Assembly (NCBI RefSeq): GCF_027497175.1
Contig: NZ_CP114901.1
Span: forward strand, 2,914,001 to 2,978,000
Direction of reading: 5' to 3'
DNA: 64,000 nucleotides
DNA from: Verrucosispora sp. WMMD573
GTDB taxonomy: Bacteria; Actinomycetota; Actinomycetes; Mycobacteriales; Micromonosporaceae
The stretch's first letter is position 1; every line of letters begins with the position of its first letter. The translations under genes were made by a program, and so were the position numbers. A model generated the notes under the pieces. The model had not been told where the DNA came from and did not search any database. It saw nothing but the letters and a program-made list of their open reading frames with translations. Positions 1 to 9,354 of the stretch are shown piece after piece.

Positions 1-2
1 AC

Positions 3-2426
3 TGGATCGCGGAGCTGCCGGCCGGCCTGAACACCCGCCTCGGCGAGGGCGGCCACGTGCTCTCGGCCGGTCAGGAGCAGCTGGTCGCCTTCGCCCGGAT
101 CCTGGTCCGGGATCCGCACGTGGTGATCCTCGACGAGGCCACCGCCCGGCTCGACCCGGTCACCGAGACCCGGGTGCAGCAGGCCACCGAGCGCCTGCTG
201 CACGACCGGATCGGCATCGTCATCGCCCACCGGCTGTCGTCGGTGAGCCGCTGCGACGAGGTGGTGGTGCTGGCCGACGGCGCGGTGGTCGAGGCCGCAC
301 CGCTGGCCGAGTCGCGGCGCTTCGCCGAACTCCTCGCCGCCGGTCACGCGGGTGGTGTCGCGGGAGATGCTGCCGGTCATGCGGGTGGTGCTGCCGGCGA
401 CGTCGAGGTCGACCTGCTGGCCGGGTCGGGCTGGTCGCGGCCGGAACCGGTGCTGGTCGGTGCCCATCCGGCGGACGCGGCGATCGCAGCCGACTCGGGC
501 GACCCGAGAGGGCTGCTGATCGCGGACATCCGGCCCCCCGGTCTGCCGGAGGCGAGCGATCCGCTGGCCGACGCCGTGCGGACGGACCCGCCGACCGGAG
601 CCGTCGTACCTGCCACACCCGTGGTCGGACCCGAGCCGGTCGAGCCGGCGGAGGGCCGGGAGACCGGGGGACACGAGGTGGGCGGACGTGAGCTCGGCGG
701 ACCGCCACTCGACCAGAGGACGGGCGGCACTGGCGACCAGCGACCCGCCTCCCGGGCACGGACCCTGCGGGAGATCGGTCGGCTCTGCCTCAACGATCCC
801 CGGTACGGCGCGGCGGCGGTGGGCATCTTCGCCGTGCTGGCGATCCTCGGCCTGGACGGGCCGGTGCTCGCCTGGTTGTGGGCCGACGTGGTCGACGGCA
901 CCGGCGACCCCTGGCTGCCCGCCCTGGGCATCGCGGCTGGGCTGATCATCGCCATCCCGGCGCACTACTGGACCCACCTGTGGTTCCCGGCCTGGTGGGT
1001 ACGGCAGATGCTGCGGATAAGCGCGCGCCTGGTGCACGGCCAGACCGGCCCGCGCCGGGTCAGCCGGCACACCCCCGCCGAGGTGGTGGCCCAGGGCGGC
1101 GACACCGAGCGGGTCGTCCAACTCGCCGACAACGTGCTCGACCAGACCGTCGGCCTGATCCTGCTGGTCGCCATGACGTTGATCACCGACAGCGTGGTGC
1201 CGGGACTGTTCTTCCTCGGCACCATGGTGCTCTCCGGGCTGGCCGCCACGGCGTTCGGGCCGAGGCTGGAACGGGCGGCACGGGACACCGTCGCGGCGCG
1301 GGCGGCCTTCGCCACCGCCCTGGTCTCGACCCTGTCGGCGGCGCGCACGGTGAAGCTGGCCGGGGCCACCCGACCGGTGCTGACCCACCTCGCCAACCTC
1401 GACACCGTGCGCAGCGAACGGCAGCGCCGGGAGATCGCCGTGCAGGTCTGGGCGCGCTCCACGCCGGCAGTGGCCAGCGGGCTGTTCCCGATCGGCGTGT
1501 GGGCGTTGTTCCTGGCCGGCGGGCTCTCCGCCGGGGCGGCTCTGGTCTCGGTCGCCACGTTGGGCGCGGCCCGCTGGTTCGCCTGGACCACCGCCTCGTT
1601 GATCTCCCAGGTGCCGTCGGCGCGGGTATGGACCCGGCGGACGGCGGAGATGACCGGGATCGAGGCGTACTCGGCCCGGGTGCCCGGGGTAGACCTGGCG
1701 GCCGGCACGGCTCCGGCCCCGACGGCGCCACCGCGTAACCCGCTGCGGCGGCTGGAACTGGTCGGTTTCGGCGTCCGGCACACCGACGGCACCGTCGCCG
1801 TACGCGACGTGGACCTCACCGTGGCACGCGGTCAACTGGTCCTCGTGGTCGGACCGGTCGGCTCGGGCAAGTCGTCGCTGCTGCGGGCCCTCGCCGGCAT
1901 CGCCCCGCACACCGGGCTGCTGAGCTGGAACGACGAGCCGGTGACCGAGCCGGAGCTGTTCCTGCGTCCCAACCAGGTCGGCTACGTCGGTCAGTTGCCC
2001 CGGGTGCTCTCCGGCACGGTCGCCGAGAACATCACCCTCGGGCATCAGGTGGACGCCGCGCACGCGGTCAGCACCGCCCAGCTCGAACACGACCTGGCCG
2101 CCACCGGCAGCGGGCTGGGCCTGCTCATCGGGCACAAGGGCACCCGGTTGTCCGGTGGGCAGCTGCAACGGCTGGCGCTGGCTCGGGCGCTGGCTCCACG
2201 TACCGAGCTGCTGGTGGCCGATGACGTCTCCTCCGCGCTGGACGTCACCACCGAGCTGGCGCTGTGGCAGGCGTTGCGGGACCGCGGTGTCACAGTGGTC
2301 GGCTCCACCTCGAAACGAGCCGCCCTCGTGCGGGCCGACCACGTGGTGGTGCTCGTCGCCGGCACGGTGGCCGCCCAGGGCCCCTGGCGTGACCTGGAAC
2401 AGCACTGGGGCCACCTGGCCGGCTGA
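3..2426 (+). CDS. fused two-cassette ABC exporter, 5'-truncated by window edge
   Basis: The reading frame is open from the first bases, so the N-terminus lies upstream. Visible order: the end of a first nucleotide-binding domain (signature LSAGQ, Walker B VVILDEAT, H-loop IAHR), a 150-residue low-complexity linker rich in G, A and P that includes repeated HAGG units, a membrane domain (roughly residues 275-560), then a complete second ATPase domain with Walker A GPVGSGKSS, signature LSGGQLQR and Walker B LLVADDVSSALD. This is the layout of a TMD-NBD-TMD-NBD full transporter of the multidrug or lipid exporter type, two half-transporters fused in one chain. The first signature has A instead of G, hinting at unequal ATP sites. 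Substrate unknown. Confidence 0.9.
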   Translation, partial: WIAELPAGLNTRLGEGGHVLSAGQEQLVAFARILVRDPHVVILDEATARLDPVTETRVQQATERLLHDRIGIVIAHRLSSVSRCDEVVVLADGAVVEAAPLAESRRFAELLAAGHAGGVAGDAAGHAGGAAGDVEVDLLAGSGWSRPEPVLVGAHPADAAIAADSGDPRGLLIADIRPPGLPEASDPLADAVRTDPPTGAVVPATPVVGPEPVEPAEGRETGGHEVGGRELGGPPLDQRTGGTGDQRPASRARTLREIGRLCLNDPRYGAAAVGIFAVLAILGLDGPVLAWLWADVVDGTGDPWLPALGIAAGLIIAIPAHYWTHLWFPAWWVRQMLRISARLVHGQTGPRRVSRHTPAEVVAQGGDTERVVQLADNVLDQTVGLILLVAMTLITDSVVPGLFFLGTMVLSGLAATAFGPRLERAARDTVAARAAFATALVSTLSAARTVKLAGATRPVLTHLANLDTVRSERQRREIAVQVWARSTPAVASGLFPIGVWALFLAGGLSAGAALVSVATLGAARWFAWTTASLISQVPSARVWTRRTAEMTGIEAYSARVPGVDLAAGTAPAPTAPPRNPLRRLELVGFGVRHTDGTVAVRDVDLTVARGQLVLVVGPVGSGKSSLLRALAGIAPHTGLLSWNDEPVTEPELFLRPNQVGYVGQLPRVLSGTVAENITLGHQVDAAHAVSTAQLEHDLAATGSGLGLLIGHKGTRLSGGQLQRLALARALAPRTELLVADDVSSALDVTTELALWQALRDRGVTVVGSTSKRAALVRADHVVVLVAGTVAAQGPWRDLEQHWGHLAG

Positions 2427-2471
2427 CCTGCCGGCGGGTCTCGGCCTGCGGCGGCGGGAACGGCGAGTCGG

Positions 2472-3194
2472 TCACCGCTGCGGGTCGTCTCGCCGCCGTC
2501 CTGACGGGACCGATGGCCCGGTCGGCCACGGCGGACGGGTGGTCCGCTTCGCAGGGGCGGTCGGTGTGACGGCGGGCCGAGGCGCGGTCAGGGTGAGGGC
2601 GGTGGCGAGACCCCAGAGCGCGGCCACCGCCAGCAGCAGCCGCTCCAGCACCCCGACCAGGGAACCCCGCCCGGCGAACAGCATGGCCAGGCCGACCGCG
2701 CCCGCGAGCGGTAGCGCGACGGTGGCCGCGAGGACGGCGATCCGGCGCAGCGGGCGCCGCGCCGTCGGGGCGAGAACGATGGTGATCATCGCGAAGACCA
2801 CAGCTGCCGTGGCGGCGATGCTGGCCCCGCCGTGCACCAGGTCGGCAACTGTGGCCCGCTCGAACGGCGGCAACGGACAGCCGGCGCTGCAGGTCACCGC
2901 CCCGGACAGGAGCGTCGCCAGACCGCTCGCGACGAGCAACCCGGCCGCGACGCGCGGCCCTCGGTCGCCGGACCGCAGCGCGGCGGCCAGCAGTAGCAAC
3001 GCCGTGGCCAGGGCGAAGACGCCGATCCGGTACGTCCAGGCGTAGCCGCTGCCGACGACACCGGCCTCGCTGACGTACCCGGTCAGACCTGGACCCGGAC
3101 CGGCGACCACGGCGAGCGTCACCGCGGCCACCCCGACGCCGACGCAGCCGGCGGCGGCACCGGCGGCCAGTCGCGCCGCCGTTCGCTCAGCCAC
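2472..3194 (-). CDS. DUF998-type integral membrane protein
   Basis: About 240 residues with around six hydrophobic segments. The GYVSEAG motif after the first segment, the conserved CSAGCP pair of cysteines in an extracytoplasmic loop and the following DLVHGGAS stretch fit the DUF998 family, whose function is unknown. The GTG start at 3194 was chosen because it begins inside the last codons of the upstream reductase gene (8-nt overlap), which implies translational coupling, and because the reading frame further upstream has no membrane-protein character. Its 3' end faces the end of the ABC transporter gene. Family assignment is from motif memory, not a search. Confidence 0.75.
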   Translation of the reverse strand: MAERTAARLAAGAAAGCVGVGVAAVTLAVVAGPGPGLTGYVSEAGVVGSGYAWTYRIGVFALATALLLLAAALRSGDRGPRVAAGLLVASGLATLLSGAVTCSAGCPLPPFERATVADLVHGGASIAATAAVVFAMITIVLAPTARRPLRRIAVLAATVALPLAGAVGLAMLFAGRGSLVGVLERLLLAVAALWGLATALTLTAPRPAVTPTAPAKRTTRPPWPTGPSVPSGRRRDDPQR

Positions 3195-4152
3195 GCCCGT
3201 GCGGCGTCGTCCAGCCGTGCAGGTCCGGCCCGAGTGGGACGATCCCGGTCGGGTTGATCTCGTTGTGGGTGGCGTAGTAGTGCCGCTTGATGTGGTCGAA
3301 GTCGACGGTCTCCCCGAAACCGGGGGTCTGGAACAGGTCCCGGGCGTACGCCCACAACACCGGCAGTTCGGCGAGTTTCTGCCGATTGCACTTGAAGTGT
3401 CCGTGGTACGCCACGTCGAAGCGGACCAGCGTGGTGAACAGGCGCACGTCCGCCTCGGTGATCGAGTCACCCATCAGGTAGCGCCGGCCGGCCAACCGCT
3501 CCGACAACGCGTCCAGCCGGCCGAACAGCGCCTCGAACGCCTCGTCGTACGCCTGCTGGGTGGTGGCGAAGCCACACCGGTACACGCCGTTGTTGACGTC
3601 CCGGTGGATCTCGGCCATCAGCGCGTCCATCTCCGGGCGCAGCTCGACCGGGTAGAGGTCCGGCGCGTCCGGGGCGTGCAACTGCCGCCACTCGGTGGAC
3701 AGGTCCAGGGTCAGTTGCGGGTAGTCGTTGGTGACCACCCGGCCGGTGCGGGTGTCCACCAGCGCCGGCACGGTGACCCGGCCGGTGTAGTCCGGATCGG
3801 TGGCCAGGTACGCCTCGGAGAGGAAGCCGATGCCCAGCACCGGATCGAAACCGTCCGGGTCGAGGGCGAACCGCCATCCGCGATCGTCCCGGATCGGATC
3901 GACGGTGCCCAGCGAGATGGCGTCGGTCAGCCCGAGCAGGTTCCGCACGATCAGGGCCCGGTGCGCCCACGGGCAGGCCCGGCACCAGATCAGCCGGTAG
4001 CGGCCCGGCTCCAGCGGCCAGCGGTCCTGCTCGTCCGGCCCGCCGCCAGGCGGTGCGGTCGAGTGCGGGGTGACCCGACCGGTGAACCGGTTGGGTTGGC
4101 GGACGAACGCGCCGCCGCCGCTGGTTTCCGCGCTGAACTGGGCCCGTGCCAT
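3187..4152 (-). CDS. glutathionyl/mycothiol-hydroquinone reductase family (GST-like, YqjG/Ecm4)
   Basis: A 321-residue glutathione-transferase-fold protein. The thioredoxin-like half carries the family hallmark CPWAHR, whose cysteine attacks the thiol adduct, and the helical C-terminal half contains DVRLFTTLVRFD and HYYATHNEINPTG, both typical of S-glutathionyl-hydroquinone reductases. These enzymes reductively remove a thiol cofactor from quinone adducts; actinobacteria make mycothiol rather than glutathione, so the physiological adduct is probably different (inference). The ATG at 4152 is preferred over a GTG six bases upstream because a TAGGTT -10 element ends 6 nt before it, giving a leaderless message. 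The DUF998 gene overlaps its end. Confidence 0.88.
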   Translation of the reverse strand: MARAQFSAETSGGGAFVRQPNRFTGRVTPHSTAPPGGGPDEQDRWPLEPGRYRLIWCRACPWAHRALIVRNLLGLTDAISLGTVDPIRDDRGWRFALDPDGFDPVLGIGFLSEAYLATDPDYTGRVTVPALVDTRTGRVVTNDYPQLTLDLSTEWRQLHAPDAPDLYPVELRPEMDALMAEIHRDVNNGVYRCGFATTQQAYDEAFEALFGRLDALSERLAGRRYLMGDSITEADVRLFTTLVRFDVAYHGHFKCNRQKLAELPVLWAYARDLFQTPGFGETVDFDHIKRHYYATHNEINPTGIVPLGPDLHGWTTPHGRG

Positions 4153-4164
4153 GCCCACAACCTA
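4153..4164 (-). promoter_or_regulatory. leaderless -10 element of the quinone reductase gene
   Basis: On the minus strand TAGGTT (4164-4159) is followed by 6 nt and then the ATG at 4152, which would therefore be at or next to +1. The surrounding decamer GATAGGTTGT is identical to the ones before dapB and dapA in this window. Confidence 0.6.
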
Positions 4165-4260
4165 TCGGCACCCGCCGGGGATATCCTGGCCGTCGGTGAG
4201 TCCCCGTGGACCCGGTGGACGCGCCCCCGCACCCCTTCCCATCCCCCCGAAGGACTCGCG

Positions 4261-5463
4261 ATGACCGTGGCATACCTGGTGGCCGGTGTCCGCACCCCGA
4301 TCGGCCGGTACGCCGGCGCGCTGGCCGGCGTACGCCCCGACGACCTGGCCGCCCACGTGATCCGCGAGCTGGTCGCGCGGCACCCGTCGGTGGACTGGGC
4401 GCGTACCGACGACGTGGTGCTCGGCTGCGCCAACCAGGCCGGTGAGGACAACCGCAACGTGGCCCGGATGGCGGCTCTGCTCGGCGGGCTGCCCGAGCAG
4501 GTGCCGGGCAGCACGGTCAACCGGCTCTGCGGCTCCGGCCTGGACGCGCTGGCCACCGCCGCCCGGTCGATCGTGGCCGGCGAGGCGGACCTGGTCGTCG
4601 CGGGCGGGGTGGAGAGCATGAGCCGGGCGCCGTTCGTCATGCCGAAGGCGACCACCGCGTTCTCCCGGTCCGCCGAGATGTACGACACCACGATCGGTTG
4701 GCGGCTGGTGAACCCGTTGATGGAGCGGGGCTGGGGCATCGACTCGATGCCTGAGACGGCGGAGAACGTGGCCGCCGAGTACGGCGTGGACCGGGCGGCG
4801 CAGGACGAGTTCGCGTACCGCTCGCAGTTGCGGGCCGCCAAGGCCCAGGCCGACGGGCGGTTGGCCGAGGAGATCGTGCCGGTGACCGTGCCGGCGGGCC
4901 GGCGGGAGACCCGGCTGGTCGAGGTCGACGAGCACCCCCGACAGACCTCGCTGGAGAAACTGGCGGCGCTGCCCACCCCGTTCCGCGACGGCGGCACGGT
5001 GACCGCGGGCAACTCCTCCGGCGTCAATGACGGCGCGGTGGCGCTGCTGGTCGCCTCGGAGGCGGCCGTCGCCGCGTACGGTCTGACTCCGTTGGCCCGG
5101 GTGACCGGCACGGCGGCAGCCGGCGTGCCGCCCCGGGTCATGGGCATCGGGCCGGTTCCGGCGACCCGGCGGCTGCTGGACCGGCAGGGGTTGGCGCTCA
5201 CCGACATCGACGTGATCGAGCTGAACGAGGCGTTCGCCGCCCAGTCCGTCGCGGTGCTGCGCGAACTCGGCCTGCCCGAGGACGCGGAGCACGTCAACCC
5301 CAACGGTGGCGCGATCGCCCTTGGCCACCCGCTCGGTGCCAGCGGTGCCCGGCTCGCCCTCACCGCCGCGTTGGAGCTGCGCCGACGCGGTGCGCGGCGG
5401 GCGCTGGCCACCATGTGCATCGGGGTGGGGCAGGGCATCGCGCTGCTGCTGGAGGCCGCCTGA
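4261..5463 (+). CDS. acetyl-CoA acyltransferase (thiolase), PcaF-like
   Basis: A 400-residue thiolase that cleaves 3-ketoacyl-CoA or condenses two acyl-CoA units. The nucleophilic cysteine is C90 in NRLCGSGLDA, the second active-site histidine is H356 in ALGHPLG and the acid/base cysteine is C386 in CIGVGQG; the NEAFA motif is also present. The N-terminus (AYLVAGVRTPIGRYAGALA) and overall length resemble beta-ketoadipyl-CoA thiolases (PcaF), but no other aromatic-degradation genes lie nearby, so the substrate is open. ATG at 4261 is preceded by GAAGGA. The gene stands alone between the divergent reductase gene and a methyltransferase gene. Confidence 0.92.
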   Translation: MTVAYLVAGVRTPIGRYAGALAGVRPDDLAAHVIRELVARHPSVDWARTDDVVLGCANQAGEDNRNVARMAALLGGLPEQVPGSTVNRLCGSGLDALATAARSIVAGEADLVVAGGVESMSRAPFVMPKATTAFSRSAEMYDTTIGWRLVNPLMERGWGIDSMPETAENVAAEYGVDRAAQDEFAYRSQLRAAKAQADGRLAEEIVPVTVPAGRRETRLVEVDEHPRQTSLEKLAALPTPFRDGGTVTAGNSSGVNDGAVALLVASEAAVAAYGLTPLARVTGTAAAGVPPRVMGIGPVPATRRLLDRQGLALTDIDVIELNEAFAAQSVAVLRELGLPEDAEHVNPNGGAIALGHPLGASGARLALTAALELRRRGARRALATMCIGVGQGIALLLEAA

Positions 5464-5464
5464 G

Positions 5465-5480
5465 CCGCCGGTGCCGGCGG
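5465..5480 (+). terminator. short GC hairpin after the thiolase stop
   Basis: CCGCCGG and CCGGCGG are separated by two bases and begin 2 nt after the thiolase stop codon. There is no following T-run, so termination is only a possibility. Confidence 0.35.
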
Positions 5481-5578
5481 TAGATCGGGAAAAGGCCGTT
5501 GTGGATCTCCCCCCGCGCCACGGACCCGCCTAGAGTGGTCAGCATCACGATCCACGGCGACGACGTGAGGTGCAGCCA

Positions 5579-6397
5579 GTGCAGAAGCCGGACGAACTCC
5601 CCGCCGAGATCGACCTCTCCCGGCCCAGCGCGGCGCGGGTGTACGACTACTTCCTCGGCGGTGCCCACAACTTCGACATCGACCGGAAACTGGCCGAGCA
5701 GATCGCGACCATGACGCCGAACCTGCCGGCGACCATGCGGGCCGGGCGGGAGTTCCTGCGCCGGGCCGTGCGCGCCCTGCTCGACGCCGGTATCGACCAG
5801 TTCCTGGACATCGGCTCGGGCATCCCCACGGTCGGCAACGTGCACGAGGTCGCCCAGGCCACGAACCCGAAGGCCCGGGTGGTCTACGTCGACATCGACC
5901 CGGTCGCGGTGGCGCACAGCCGGGAACTGCTCGCCGGCAACGAGTCGACCGGCGTCATCCACGCCGACCTGCGGGACCCGGAACGGATCCTGGCCGAGGC
6001 CCGCAAGCTCGACCTGCTCGACTTCGACCGGCCGCTGGGCATCCTGCTCGCCGGGGTGGTGCACTTCGTGCCGGACACCGACCACCCCGGTGACATCCTG
6101 GCCACCCTGCGTGCGGCCGCCGCCCACGGCAGCCACCTGGTCATCTCACACTCCACCTTCGAGGACCAGCCGCAGGAGATGCTGGACGCGCAACGACTGT
6201 CGGCGCGTACCGCCACGGAGATCACCCTCCGCTCGCGGGCCGAGATAACCGCATTCTTCGGCGACTGGACCATCGTGGACCCCGGGGTGGTGCACATGGA
6301 GTTGTGGCGACCCGACTCGTCGTCCGAGGTCACCGCCGACGGGCAGCGCTTCGGTGCCTTCGGTGGTGTCGCCCGGAACGACCGGCCCGCCGGCTGA
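5579..6397 (+). CDS. SAM-dependent methyltransferase, DUF574 family
   Basis: A 272-residue protein of the actinobacteria-specific DUF574 (SAV2177-like) group. It has the diagnostic ARVYDYFLGGAHNFDID opening, the SAM-binding FLDIGSGIPT motif and an acidic strand end VVYVDIDPVAV. These proteins adopt a class I methyltransferase fold; members expand strongly in Streptomyces and Micromonospora, and their substrates are mostly unknown. The GTG at 5579 is preferred over the GTG at 5570, because GAGG at 5567-5570 is then a correctly spaced ribosome-binding site. The GGDEF-EAL gene follows after 4 nt, suggesting one transcript. Confidence 0.85.
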   Translation: MQKPDELPAEIDLSRPSAARVYDYFLGGAHNFDIDRKLAEQIATMTPNLPATMRAGREFLRRAVRALLDAGIDQFLDIGSGIPTVGNVHEVAQATNPKARVVYVDIDPVAVAHSRELLAGNESTGVIHADLRDPERILAEARKLDLLDFDRPLGILLAGVVHFVPDTDHPGDILATLRAAAAHGSHLVISHSTFEDQPQEMLDAQRLSARTATEITLRSRAEITAFFGDWTIVDPGVVHMELWRPDSSSEVTADGQRFGAFGGVARNDRPAG

Positions 6398-6401
6398 TCC
6401 G

Positions 6402-8564
6402 ATGGCCGCCGTGGGTGCCTCCGGCGGGAACACCGTCGATCCGGCCGGCGCCCAGCGGTACGCCGCCGACTGGGCGCGGGCCGTACGCCGGCTCGGTTTC
6501 GTGCCGCTGAGCGCGGCCGAGACCGAGCGGCTGATGCTCGGGCACACCGTCCGGCTGGCGGAGGTGCTGCTCTCCGCCGAGTCGCCGGCTGCGGCTGCGG
6601 AGGAGATCGGGCGCTCACTCGTCGGCGCGCACCTCACCGAACCGGGCGTCATCGAGTGGTCGGTGCGTAACCTCGGCGAGCGGTTCCGGACCGAGGTGCT
6701 CGCCGCCTTGGCCGCGCGGCCGGGGCTGGACGAGCGGATCGCGGTGGTGCAGGGTGCCCTCGCGGCCGGCTTCGCCCGCGCGTTGCGCGAGCGGACCTTC
6801 GTCGAGCAGGAGGGGATCGCCCGCGCGATGTGGCAGGCGCGCGACGACGCCGAGGCCGCGCTGCGTGACAGCGAGGCCCGCTTCCGGGCGGTCTTCGACG
6901 GCGCGGCCATCGGCATCGGCATCGCCGGAGTCGACGGGACGATCATCGACGTCAACCACGCCTTCGCCGACATGCTCGGCTACTCGGTCGAGGAACTGCG
7001 GCAGCTCAATGTGGCGTCGCTGTTCCACGCCGACGACGCGGCCGGCATGTGGGAGTTGTACCAGGAACTGATCGAGGGCAAGCACGACGCGGCCCGGGTC
7101 CAGAAGCGCTACTACCGCAAGGACGGCAGCGCCGTCTGGACCGACCTGGCTGTCTCGCTGATCCGGCACGACGACGGCCGGCCCCGGTTCACCGTGGCCG
7201 TGGTCGAGGACATCACCGAACGGTACGAACTCCAGCAGCGGTTGCGCTTCCAGGCGCTGCACGATCCGCTGACCGGCCTGCCGAACCGGACGCTGTTCTT
7301 CGACACGCTGGCCGGCCTGGTGGAGCAACCCGACGCGCCGGGCCGGGTTGGTGTCTGCTTCCTCGACCTGGACGGATTCAAGGCGATAAACGACAGTCTC
7401 GGGCACGCCCTCGGCGACCGGCTGCTCGTGATGATCGCCCGACGGTTGGCCGACTGCGTGGCCGAGCAGGGCTATCTGGTCGCCCGGATGGGCGGCGACG
7501 AGTTCGTCATCCTGGTCGACGGGATCGGCGCCATCGAGGACGTGATCGCGGTGGCCGAGTCGGCCCTGGCCGCCGTCGCCGCGCCGGTGTGCGTCGGCGA
7601 CCAGCAGCTCGCCGTCTCGGCGAGCATCGGCATCGTCGACTCGGCGGTCGCCGGCACCAGCGTGGTGGATTTGATGAAGGCGGCCGACACCACCCTCTAC
7701 TGGGCGAAGGCGGAGGGGCGTGACCGGTGGGCGGTCTACGATCCCGAGCGCAGCGCCCGGGACATCGCCCGGTCGGAGCTGAGCGCCGGGCTGCCGGCGG
7801 CCCTGGACCGGGGCGAGTTCGTGCTGCACTACCAGCCGATCGTGTCCCTGCTAGACGGGCGCGTGCTGGCCGTCGAGGCGCTCGTCCGCTGGCAGCATCC
7901 GCAACTGGGACTTGTCGGTCCGGACCGGTTCATCGGGCTCGCCGAGGAGACCGGCCTGATCGTCCGTCTGGGCGAGTGGGTGCTGCGGCAGGCGTGCCGC
8001 GACGCCCACCGGTGGCACACCGAGTTTCCCGACGCCAGGCTGGTGGTGAGCGTCAACCTGGCCGCCCGTCAGGCTGACCGCCCGGCGATCGTGGACACCG
8101 TGGCCGATGCGCTGGCCAGCAGCGGCCTGCCGGCGGAGCTGCTGCAACTGGAGCTGACCGAGAGCGCGGTGATGGGGTCCGCCGGTGAGCCGCTGCGGAC
8201 CCTGCACCGGCTCGCCGCGCTGGGCGTACGGCTGGCTGTGGACGACTTCGGCACCGGGTACTCGAATCTGGCGTACCTGCGCCGGCTGCCGATCACCTGC
8301 CTGAAGCTGGCCGGTCCGTTCGTGGAGGGAATCCGGGGCACCGAGCCGGCCGACGCCGACCACCGCGACGAACGCATCGTCGACGCGCTGGTGCGGCTGG
8401 CCCACGCGCTGGAACTCTGGGTCACGGCGGAGGCGGTAGAGACCGAGGCACAGGCGGAACGGTTGCGAGCGCTGCGGTGCGACACCGCGCAGGGCCGGCT
8501 GTTCGGCCCGCCGGGTCCGGCGGAGACGGTGGTGGCCCGGTTGCGTGGCGACGAACCGCGATGA
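6402..8564 (+). CDS. PAS-GGDEF-EAL protein (c-di-GMP turnover)
   Basis: A 720-residue soluble signalling protein. Residues 1-150 form an uncharacterised helical region, 155-280 a PAS domain with its PAC tail (RYYRKDGSAVWTDL), 285-450 a diguanylate cyclase domain with intact GGDEF near residue 364, and 470-715 an EAL phosphodiesterase domain with EALVRWQHP and DDFGTGYS. Both catalytic motifs look complete, so the protein may both make and degrade cyclic di-GMP, with PAS sensing setting the balance (inference). No transmembrane segment is seen. ATG at 6402 lies 4 nt after the methyltransferase stop; a GTG at 6354 would overlap that gene. Confidence 0.9.
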   Translation: MAAVGASGGNTVDPAGAQRYAADWARAVRRLGFVPLSAAETERLMLGHTVRLAEVLLSAESPAAAAEEIGRSLVGAHLTEPGVIEWSVRNLGERFRTEVLAALAARPGLDERIAVVQGALAAGFARALRERTFVEQEGIARAMWQARDDAEAALRDSEARFRAVFDGAAIGIGIAGVDGTIIDVNHAFADMLGYSVEELRQLNVASLFHADDAAGMWELYQELIEGKHDAARVQKRYYRKDGSAVWTDLAVSLIRHDDGRPRFTVAVVEDITERYELQQRLRFQALHDPLTGLPNRTLFFDTLAGLVEQPDAPGRVGVCFLDLDGFKAINDSLGHALGDRLLVMIARRLADCVAEQGYLVARMGGDEFVILVDGIGAIEDVIAVAESALAAVAAPVCVGDQQLAVSASIGIVDSAVAGTSVVDLMKAADTTLYWAKAEGRDRWAVYDPERSARDIARSELSAGLPAALDRGEFVLHYQPIVSLLDGRVLAVEALVRWQHPQLGLVGPDRFIGLAEETGLIVRLGEWVLRQACRDAHRWHTEFPDARLVVSVNLAARQADRPAIVDTVADALASSGLPAELLQLELTESAVMGSAGEPLRTLHRLAALGVRLAVDDFGTGYSNLAYLRRLPITCLKLAGPFVEGIRGTEPADADHRDERIVDALVRLAHALELWVTAEAVETEAQAERLRALRCDTAQGRLFGPPGPAETVVARLRGDEPR

Positions 8565-8636
8565 TCGGACCGTGACCGTTCCGGGTACGAACGTGGCCCG
8601 TGGATCAGGGTCGAGGCGAACGGGTGGGGAGTCGAC

Positions 8637-9137
8637 GTGGGGCTGACGGAAACCGGAACGGCGGTGTCGGTCGTCGCCGCGCTGGCCATCCTCGCCGGGT
8701 TGGCCGGGGTGGTGGTGCCCGGCCTGCCGGCGCTGCCGTTGTGTTGGGGCGGCGTACTGGTGTGGAGCCTGTTCGGTGACGCCGGAGCCGGCCGGTGGCT
8801 GGTGCTCGCCGCAGCCACGCTGGTCGCCGTGGCCGGCACCGTCGTCAAGTACGCCTGGCCCGGGCGGAACCTCAAGCGGGCCGGGGTGCCCACCACGTCG
8901 CTGCTGGCCGGCGCGGTGCTCGGGCTGGTCGGCTTCTTCATCATCCCGGTGGTCGGACTGGTCATCGGCTTCGTCGGCGGGATCTTCGCGATGGAGCGGC
9001 TGCGGCTCGGTGACACCCGACTCGCCTGGCCGGCGACCAAACGGGCGGTCGCCGCAGCGGGGCTGTCGATGCTTGTGGAGTTCCTCTCCGGGCTGGTGAT
9101 CGGTGCGCTGTGGGTGGCCGGCCTGGTGATGGCCTGA
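8637..9137 (+). CDS. DUF456 integral membrane protein
   Basis: 166 residues, almost entirely hydrophobic with about five membrane segments and Gly-rich helices (GFFIIPVVGLVIGFVGGIF), the pattern of the DUF456 family, whose function is unknown. The GTG start at 8637 has GGGGAG about 8 nt upstream. It is transcribed away from the GGDEF-EAL gene and ends before the convergent Crp-type gene. The 217 bases between them hold no gene I can support, only a small palindrome CGCAATTGCG at 9333-9342. Confidence 0.8.
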   Translation: MGLTETGTAVSVVAALAILAGLAGVVVPGLPALPLCWGGVLVWSLFGDAGAGRWLVLAAATLVAVAGTVVKYAWPGRNLKRAGVPTTSLLAGAVLGLVGFFIIPVVGLVIGFVGGIFAMERLRLGDTRLAWPATKRAVAAAGLSMLVEFLSGLVIGALWVAGLVMA

Positions 9138-9354
9138 CCGGTCGTGGCACGGGTGCTGACCGAAGCGGCGCGGGGCGGAGTCGGGGTAGGGCTCGACGCC
9201 GTACCCGAGAGAGAGGTGACGCTTTCCCGCGCCGCCGCGGCGGCCGGGCCGTTCCGAGGGCCCGGTGGTCGGCCCGTCGCGATCGGGCCTGGTCACAAGC
9301 CCAAGGATGGGGTACGCGGGCCGCGCCGGCAACGCAATTGCGGCCCTGACGCTG

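Noticed and set aside
9138..9354. Short plus-strand ORFs between the DUF456 and Crp-type genes
   Set aside because: No ribosome-binding site or recognisable sequence; they run into the Crp gene on the other strand.
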